Assembly: GCA_037952775.1 (NCBI GenBank)
Contig: JBANAY010000003.1
Coordinates: forward strand, 25,978,001 to 26,042,000
Direction: 5' to 3'
DNA: 64,000 nt
From: Clonostachys chloroleuca
Lineage: Eukaryota > Ascomycota > Sordariomycetes > Hypocreales > Bionectriaceae
Shown here: piece after piece, positions 56,361 to 64,000 of the stretch
Layout of the letters: each line of letters starts with the position of its first letter
Numbering within the stretch: the first letter of the stretch is position 1
The notes under the pieces: generated by a model
Told to the model about the DNA's origin: nothing
Databases searched by the model: none
Seen by the model: only the letters and a program-made list of their open reading frames with translations
Position numbers and translations under genes: made by a program

Positions 56361-59300
56361 TTACACGGTCCTTAGAAGAAGACGGTGAAAAGGAAGAAAA
56401 TTTGTTCTAGAAGCATGCGTGTCTTTCTCCTCCCGCTGCGCGACACTGGGCGGATCCCATGCTTCATTTACTAGGCAGCTGCTGCTGCTGCAACACCTAT
56501 AGTTACAACGGCCAAATGGCAGTGCTTCCCTACCTACCGCAATGGTTCCTGCATGTTTCACGCACTGCGCTTCCGAATGTGTTGGTTGCGGCTGGGCAAC
56601 AGTGCTTTGGGGCCTGGAAAGCTGAACAGACCCGGCATATGCAAGCCACCACATGTGGTGGCTGACAAAAGAACACTGTCCAGATCCCAATAGTTGCATG
56701 GGCTGGTGCGCGCGAATACAACATTGGAGCTTGGACGTGACCGGCCCGTTGGCTTACCACTCAGCCGGGAAAGTTTGTCATGGTGTCTGTCCCCTCCGAA
56801 ATGCAGACAGCGAAGAGCCGAAACCGCTTTGGCGTAAGCATCTCTGCATCAACAGCGTAGCACTCTACGAACTGCAACTCCCCACGCGCTAAGTATGTGA
56901 CTGTGCCTCATTGTGGGTTCTGCCGGTTGGGCGAAACTGGGTCAGTTCCCGAAATCCAGTCACATTCTATGGATTTGGTGTTATGCGGCCTGCCTGTTCC
57001 TCTAGTTTCCTGACCTCGTGATCGAGCTGGCCAGCATGTCGCCGGGGTTCGGTCTGCGTCTACTGAATGTGTGGAAAGCTTTGCGACGGAGCAAAAGTCT
57101 ATATTTCCCAACCCTTGCGTGCCATTCTATTCCGAGCCACACCCTCATCAGCGTGAACGGGCGTTGGTGGTCAGCCTTGACAAGGCCCCGCGATTGATCA
57201 TTTGACCATCCCGCCAATGCATTCCCTGTCTCTCCCCTCCCTCTGCCACCCTAGCTTCTGGTACCTACCTGTTTCTGGAAATCTTTCTCCAAATCTCAAG
57301 GGCGAGAGTTCAAGGTCCTGCCCTTAGTGCCACTGTGCCGGGTCGGTCATCATGAGATGAGACCAGCCTCTGAGCGCTGTATAAACCCAGCAATGGGTGA
57401 GCATCCCTGTTGGCCCTTCACAACGGGCACAATCTGGCAATACCAGCATCCATGCATAACGGTCTGGGGAGCGGAAGCCATTGTCCGTCTTGATTTACTC
57501 CGCTTACATCGTCATGACGGGACCGTCTCTCAGTTTTTAGCGTGCTAGAGATGCGCCTCCTTCTGTACTGGGAGCTGCAGGACACAATGTGATTCACGGG
57601 TTGGGCACTTATGTTTTCCTTGTCGTAATGGATCGAATATGTATAATTGGCTACGCATACACCCCCCGCGCAGCATCGACCTTAGTTCTGACCAACAACC
57701 CCAGCCAAGTGAGCAAGTTGCCAAGCTGGTTAGGGCAACTGTTTTGCTTTTTTGACCTTCATCATCACGATTGGTATCAACCATTATTAATATGTAACGG
57801 CACGCAGATGTCATAGGCTGCTGATGGGAGTGGGCCGGTGATCATATCATCGATGTGAATGGGCACGTATCAACGAGCGAGCAATTAGCTGTGAGTGGTA
57901 GCGCAGGGCTGCGAAACATCCACGGGAGCCAATGACGTCCCTCTCCGGCGTTCTCTGACTCCCAATCCAAGACCACCCCTTGTGCAACCATCCTTGGCTC
58001 GATCAATGCCTACGTGATGCAACGGGGCGGGCACAGTCTGTCATCTTGTCAAGCAAGCACGAAATAGAGGCGCTGCTGAACGATAAGCCGTATTCTTGTA
58101 CCGATACGCCCGGAAGCATCGGGTTGACGGGTTGACGAGGCTCGCTCCGCCCAGGCAGCCCACCCAAACTAGCTGTATGTGTTTATGTGAGTTTATGTGT
58201 GTGTGTGATATGAAACCCCCGGAGCCGGCGGAGAAACCAGAATGGTTGCGAGCCACGCACAATCGGTTGATCCCACGTGGGAAGGACAAGGGCCGTCTTG
58301 TCCTGGACGCCACCCCGTACCAAGCCTCGATGGGTGTGTGTGCTCGAAGAGGGCAAGGTACCTGAGGGGATCCTGCAGCATGTTGGTCAGATGAGCCATT
58401 TGTAATTTTGGAGGGAGCAGATCACAACCCAAGCGAATCTTCAGCCCTGAGAGCAAGCACCGTGGGTGGTTTCATCCGCGAGGGGTATTGCATGTGCCTT
58501 GACGTGGCCCAGGCGAAGCGATGCAAAAGGGTGTGTCAGCAATCTCAAGATATACGAGCCGAGCAAGCCACTGTACCACTACCACGGAGCCTTGTCCTAT
58601 GTCTGATGATTGCCGCACATCCTCAGGCGGAGGCAGGGTGGCGGGCTGAAAACTGTGGCGGTCGCTGCGCCGCCGCTTCTGCCAAGGTCACGATGCTTGA
58701 AGCACGCATTCCATTTTTACATTCAGGTTGACAGTTCCCTAGCGGGTGCCCTTCCCCAGGGAGTAGAGTGTTCGTTCGGCGCACGCTCCCACCACGGCGT
58801 CTCGCCTAGAGGCAACCGAACGCTATGATCATGCATGTGACGCAACCTCTTAGGGTTTCCCAATGGAACAGGCTGCAGATGCAAATGCAGATGTAGCGCG
58901 ACACTACGGCCTACTGATGTGCAATGAGTCAACGCCCAGCCGTCGTGCTCCAGCTATGCGTCTTATCACCAGAAGATCCCAGCTGCGGGAAGCCGCTTCG
59001 GGCCAGAGGCACGACAGTCCTACATGGAGGTGGTGCGGGTTGAAATCACGCAGGCCGCATGTACGGCCGTTCAAGACTGTTAGTTATTAGCTCATGGGGC
59101 CGAAAACTGCCTTTTCGTACACCCTGGCCGAAGAGATGTGCGCGCATCCAAGGGCGGCACGGCTAAATTCAACTGGTATCTACCTACTCTAGTCAATTGC
59201 ATGAGACCGCCAGTTTGCCAGCGAAGATACTATGTAGACCGCCCCGTACCCACGGACGTTGTTCGCCCTTGGTGCCTCCGATTCATGGCTCTCGTCCGAG

Positions 59301-59632
59301 CATCACGGACAGGGGTTTCTTATTGGATGCTAATCGCGTGCCATGAAAATACCATCACATGAGATGCACGACTTGGGCAATCAGTCCGGTTGCTCAGGGT
59401 TCCTACGGCCGTCGATCATGCAATCGAGATCAGGGTTTAAGTTCTCGTACAGTCTCCTTACCGTTTCATCTGCGATTGTGCCCGTGACTGTAAAATTCAA
59501 TACCAGCCCTCCCAAGTGTCAAATTACACCGTTTGGGTCTCAGGTTAGGTCTAACCCTGCAAGCCCAGTCAAGCACGGAGCATAGGTTCCTCCTCGAGTT
59601 TTGGTTTCCCGATATCCATAATCAGGGAAAGC

Positions 59633-60544
59633 TCAAAGACCATCCTCGCCAACGGGCAATTGAGTGGATGAGATCCAGTTTTCCATGCTCGCTTGGTTGG
59701 AATTGCCCCGTCCAGACTTCTTACTCCCTGTCTCGCCTGCTCGATTGACCTTGCGTACCACGAGACAGAGGACCCGGCCGTAGATTGCAAAACCTTCATA
59801 CGTAACATCCATGGCCATTTTTTTCTTATCGTCATCCTCGGTTGCAGCTTCCTTGCCCCGTTCCACCCCTCTGTGGCGCTTTTGGGGGGGTTGATCTGTA
59901 TCAGAATCGCTGTCGATCACCGAGATGGGTTCCTCCACTTCTAGGGGTTCAAGCTGATCGTCGTCGCCATCTGTGACGTTTCTTTGTCGCTTCGAGCGTG
60001 TCCTACTGGATCTCGGAGGCAGGGGGATATTGTCAAGGTTGACCGCACTTTCATCGTCATCTTCCTGAAGAATTGGTCGGAACTCTCCGTCCAAATTGAG
60101 ATCAACAGGGTTATCATTTGTCTCCCCAATCAGCTTTTTTGCATTGGACTGTAGCTTCGGCGCATTCCGGTCGTGGAAATGCTTGTGTTTCTTCAGGACG
60201 GAGTGTCGCGTGTTGGTTTCGGTCAGGAATAACGACACCTCAAACCCATCTGAAGCATTGGATTAGTTCAATGGCCGCATAGCTTGAGAAATTCCGTATG
60301 CGCATATACCTCCGACTACAAAGTCTTTTATTGCCTTCTTCTTTGTTGATTTCTTCTGGCTTCGTTCTCTCTCTTCACGCAGCTTGGGTAATACCCATGG
60401 TCGGACGCTCTCGATAACTCGAGGTAGGACGGGATCGCGAGGATTCAGGAGCCATGACTGCACCAGAGATGGATTGTCGAGGTATATTCGACATTCTAAA
60501 ACTGTGTACTTGGTTATTCGAAGATATCGACGGACGGGCGCCAT
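59633..60544 (-). CDS. conserved fungal protein of unknown function
   Basis: Exon 1 60544-60310 and exon 2 60249-59633 (60-bp intron, branch ACTAATC); 283 aa, frame intact. The N-terminal 80 residues look folded (VRRYLRITKYTVLECRIYLD, then LNPRDPVLPRVIESVRPWVL) and end in a Lys-rich stretch. After the intron comes GFEVSLFLTETNTRHSVLKK. The centre is acidic and Ser-rich with KRQR and KRHRG patches that may be nuclear localisation signals. The C-terminal part has a second ordered stretch (YEGFAIYGRVLCLVVRK). The split pattern of two ordered ends around an acidic linker is one I recognise from hypothetical proteins of other filamentous ascomycetes. A nuclear role is inference only. The gene is divergent from ism1 with only 227 bp between starts. 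Confidence 0.75.
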
Positions 60545-60771
60545 TTCACATAGTCGAAAAGAGAAGTTGTAAGATCGTTAAGCAGTTGATGCACGATGTC
60601 GTTAATATGTGATGTGATGTAATGAAGGGTCCAATAGGCCCCACCACTACTCCAGCCACACGAGGCTGGAGATTCTGAAGAGACCGCCAATCTGCAAGCG
60701 AAATCTTCCCCCACGAGCTTCAAGGTCGGCTGGTTGCGATCAACATAAGCACTGCCAGATGTTGCTCCAAG
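60545..60771. promoter_or_regulatory. compact bidirectional promoter
   Basis: 227 bp separate the start codons of the unknown-function gene (-) and ism1 (+). Both promoters and leaders must fit here, which suggests shared control. No TATA box stands out. Confidence 0.55.
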
Positions 60772-63700
60772 ATGTCCAAGTCTTGGAAGGCAACATTGAA
60801 GCTCCCAGTGTCTAAATTTCCGTACGTTTCATGCGTTGCGCTAGTTTTCGAGTGAGCTTCAATTGACAGGATTGGATTATAGTGCACGACCGAACCCGAA
60901 GCTTCAAGCTCAGTACTTGCGACAATGCACAGATGATCTGTACGCTTGGCAGGCGGCGAATCGGCCGGCCGATGGCCCTTTCGTTCTTCACGATGGGCCT
61001 CCTTACGCCAATGGGCCATTGCACATCGGCCATGCAATTAACAAAATCGTGAAGGATATGATCGTCAGAACCAGACTGCAGCAGGGCCGGCGCATCATAT
61101 ACCGGCCAGGATGGGATTGTCACGGACTCCCAATTGAGATGAAAGCGCTCGGGACAGGCAATGGAAAGGGAATGAGCCCAGTCAAGATCCGAGACCAGGC
61201 AAAGCGTCTAGCATCCAAGACGGTGACTGAGCAGATGAAAGGGTTCCAGTCGTTCGCAGTTCTAGCCGACTGGGAGAACAAATGGACAACCATGGATCCG
61301 GATTATGAGATACGACAACTGCAAGTATTCCAGGAACTCGTCCGTCGTGGTCTCATCTACCGCAAACGCAAACCAATCTACTGGTCAATATCTAGCCGTA
61401 CCGCATTGGCAGAAGCCGAATTGGAGTACAAGGATGACCACAAGTCTACTTGCGCATACGTCAAATATCCCATTGTATCAGACTGGACACATCTTCCTGG
61501 AACTGCACAACTTCAAGGACCCCTTCATGCAGCGATTTGGACAACTACTCCATGGACACTCCCCGCTAATAAGGCAATTGCGGTTCACGAGGACCTTGCA
61601 TATGCTATTGTTCAGGCCGATGGATATGGGCTGATTGTGGCTGAAAACCTCATCGAACAAATCCAAAACCGCATCCCCGGCACAACTGTTCTTGCGCAAG
61701 GCATTCTAGGATCTCAGCTTAGAGGCTTGGAGTATCGTAATAGACTCCAAGGGCCGTCGGGAGCACCGCAGCCCATCATTCACGGGGACTTTGTCACTGC
61801 TGATTCCGGAACGGGACTCGTACACGTCGCTCCTGGCCACGGACAAGAAGACTATGATGCGTGCTCGAAACTTGGCATAGAAGCATTCGCACCAATAACC
61901 GACGAGGGTCACTTCACTAAAGAGGCCTTTCCCGAAGACCCTGAAAGGCTAGTGTCAGCACCCAGTATTCTTGACGGGGGCAGTCGCGCGGTTCTGGATA
62001 TTCTGGCTGAGGATGTATTGGCTATTCATGCTATCAGCCACAAGTACCCTTATGATTGGCGGACAAAACAGCCCGTGGTCACACGAGCAACGAGCCAATG
62101 GTTCGCAGATGTGGGCAGTATCAAAGACGATGCGTTAGAGGCCCTTAAATCGGTTCACTTCATCCCCCAAACCGGGCGTAATAGACTCGAGAACTTCGTT
62201 AAGGGCCGTAGCGAGTGGTGCATATCACGCCAAAGAGCATGGGGTGTTCCCATACCTGCCCTGTACGATCCTGAGGGCAACTCTGTTATGACAGTCGAGT
62301 CGATTGACCATATTCTTTCCACCATGCGACAGCGAGGGTCTCAGGCCTGGTTCTCAGATGCGCCAGATGACCCAGCATGGGTCGCGCCCTCATTACAAGG
62401 CACCTTTCGTCGCGGGACTGATACGATGGACGTTTGGTTTGACAGTGGTAGTAGTTGGACCGAAACTCCTCAACAAGCTGACGTATATCTTGAGGGTAGC
62501 GACCAACACCGAGGGTGGTTTCAGTCAAGTCTCCTAACCTACATCGCGACAAGAAACCCACAAACAACTCCAGGTCCGTCCTCGTCTGGTTTTTGGCAAG
62601 ATGCTGCTGGGGGGGTAACAGAGCTCCCTTTAAAACTCTCATTACGCACGGTTTTACGCTTGACGATAAAGGTAAAAAGATGTCAAAATCCCTAGGTAAT
62701 ACCATCTCCCCTGAGGAAGTCATGAATGGCAGTCTCCTACCTCCTATCAAGGGCAAAGGCAAGTCTGGGCCACGGCCGGATGCCCTGGGCCCCGACGCTC
62801 TTCGTGTGCTTGCGGCCACCAGTGATTATACAACAGACATGGCTATTGGCTCATCTGTGCTCAAGCCTGTCCACACAACCCTTCTCAAGTACCGCAGTGT
62901 TCTCAAGATGCTCACTGGATCACTGCACGAATCAACTCGTCAAGCACCACTATCCAAGCTCGATAACATTGCTTTCATGCAGCTGACTGATACAATGTCC
63001 CGCGTTTTATCTGCGTTTGACCAGTACGAGTTTCACCGTGGAACTCAGATCATCAATCATTGGATTTCCACCGAGCTGTCTGCCTTCTATCTTGAGTCTC
63101 TAAAGGACAGACTGTATTGTGGTGACGGCGGCGGCATTATTGAGCCGATTTTTATTGGCTTGCTTCGAATGCTTGCTCCTGTTACGCCGCTACTAGTGGA
63201 AGAATCCTGGGCTCATCGCCCCCAGTGGATGGCTGATGACAGGTAAGCATTGTTCATGCATTGGCCTAAGTCTAAAACCTGTGCTATTTTTACGATTCTA
63301 ACGCCTCGTTATTTAGCTCTTTGGAACACCCAGCCCGCCAAAATTTCAATAGCCCCCTGATTGATCCCTCCCGGGTCGAACTCGACGAGAATACCCTTCG
63401 CAGCGATTGGAGCATCATAGCACCGATCCGCGACTCCGTCAAGTATGCCCTTGAGCAGGCCAGAGAGTCCAAGAACATCGGAAGTTCTCTACAGTGCCAA
63501 GTCATAGTCCAAACGACGAACGAACAGGTCAGGTCGTGCTTGGAACGCTACTGCGACGAGCTAGACTCCATCTTCAACGTCTCATCAGTTGAGATCAAGG
63601 CACCTCTTCCTCAAGATCCAGTATGGATATATCAACATGCCTTTGCACAAGACGACTGGAGCGGGTGTGTACATGTCGTACCTCCTACAGAAAGCAAATG

Positions 63701-63782
63701 CTCAAGGTGCTGGAGATATCTTGCTGAAGAGGAGGATGGTCTGTGTAAGAGATGCGACGATGTCGTTACTAGACTCCCATGA
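60772..63782 (+). CDS. ism1: mitochondrial isoleucyl-tRNA synthetase (one frameshift)
   Basis: Exons 60772-60821, 60883-63242 and 63317-63782 (introns 61 and 74 bp). The product, about 958 aa, charges mitochondrial tRNA-Ile. The start [17 protein letters not shown] is a short basic leader joined to [15 protein letters not shown]. Visible: the class I HIGH signature ([10 protein letters not shown], about residue 62), WDCHGLPIE, editing-domain [32 protein letters not shown] (about 616), and a C-terminal zinc site of two CxxC pairs (CSRCW and CKRC, about 930-952) as in bacterial-type enzymes. The G run at 62610-62616 is one base short: reading slips from QDAAGG into another frame before [11 protein letters not shown]. 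Adding one base gives exactly 959 codons. Since respiring fungi need the enzyme, this is very probably a sequence error. Confidence 0.92.
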
Positions 63783-64000
63783 TGACTTTGTATATATACC
63801 TATGTACTATAACAGAAGCTCAGCCTCAATGTAGAATATCCCTCAATCTTGTATTATCTAGATTATCATGACAATAAACACAACAACGAGATCATGTACC
63901 TACCTCCGAACTAGTGCTTGCGAAATTGGGATGCGACGTGGAATGACTCAGCCACAGCCGGGGCGCCACACCTGGCGCACTTACGTAGGCGGGAGCACAT
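63783..64000. other. 3' flank of ism1
   Basis: 218 bp, AT-rich at first. An AATAAA at 63873-63878, about 90 bp after the stop codon, is a plausible polyadenylation signal. No further gene begins before the window ends. Confidence 0.5.

Larger units (their letters stand above)
49042..59632. other. 10.6 kb gene desert
   Basis: I find no convincing protein gene on either strand. All open frames are short and of irregular composition. What it holds: a T13 run at 49473; a 48-codon ATG frame with a CT-rich leader at 50349; a TATA-like site opposite 52350-52360 on the minus strand with CT-rich sequence after it; a G11 run at 52410; a hairpin and T19 tract at 55820-55865; a G14 run at 56154; a T15 run at 56238; a 9-bp inverted repeat at 56326-56360; and ATGCATG at 50886, 51732, 55391 and 58831. 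Composition is like the rest of the window, not strongly AT-rich, so a RIP-mutated transposon is not indicated. It may hold long untranslated or non-coding transcripts. Confidence 0.6.

Noticed and set aside
60863..60882. IleRS starting at the TTG at 60863
   Set aside because: It is not an ATG, and splicing from 60821 to 60883 gives the family-like [11 protein letters not shown] with a leader peptide.
62550..62622. A small intron instead of a frameshift in the mitochondrial IleRS gene
   Set aside because: Phase-compatible donors give introns of only 38-44 bp with no branch point; one missing G in the G7 run restores exactly 959 codons.

Overview
The window looks like nuclear DNA of a filamentous ascomycete (Pezizomycotina, most likely Sordariomycetes; the rank is inference). 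The reasons are short introns of 53-91 bp with GTRNGT-like donors, CTAAC/CTGAC-like branch points and YAG acceptors. Genes lie singly on both strands, with CT-rich leaders and a eukaryotic housekeeping gene set. A Clr5-domain gene and a Cps1-like family 2 glycosyltransferase are both typical of this group. I see no tRNA, 5S rRNA, CRISPR, intact transposon or biosynthetic gene cluster.

Layout. 1-4.5 kb: no gene. 4.55-6.23 kb (-): Cps1-like polysaccharide synthase with two frameshifts. 6.2-13.6 kb: no gene. 13.6-16.0 kb (+): a broken membrane glycoprotein gene in an AT-richer stretch. 16.0-19.9 kb: no gene. 19.9-33.7 kb is a gene-rich block: a low-complexity conserved protein (+), a peroxisomal-type enoyl-CoA hydratase/isomerase (-), a Clr5-domain protein (+), mitochondrial D-lactate dehydrogenase (+), a PHAF1/UPF0183 protein (+) and a secreted M28 aminopeptidase (+). 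34.8-49.0 kb is a second block: 14-TM MFS exporter (+), kinesin-5/BimC (+), Pol I factor Rrn9 (-), Pescadillo/Nop7 (-), GPI transamidase subunit Gab1/PIG-U (+) and metaxin-like Sam37 (-). 49.0-59.6 kb: a 10.6 kb gene desert. 59.6-63.8 kb: a conserved protein of unknown function (-), divergent from mitochondrial isoleucyl-tRNA synthetase (+).

The genes form no single pathway. Some themes recur: mitochondrial function (D-lactate dehydrogenase, Sam37, Ism1), ribosome production (Rrn9 and Nop7 in tandem), and membrane and wall biogenesis (glycosyltransferase, Gab1).

The strongest sequence-level observation is that six of the fifteen genes carry 1-2 bp indels, mostly in short homopolymers. Each gene model regains a length divisible by three when the indels are allowed for. 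Because Nop7 and Ism1 are normally indispensable, most of these are probably base-calling or assembly errors rather than pseudogenes. The membrane glycoprotein gene also has an in-frame TAG and is the best candidate for real decay. A second observation is that the 7-mer ATGCATG is conspicuously frequent in the gene-free stretches.
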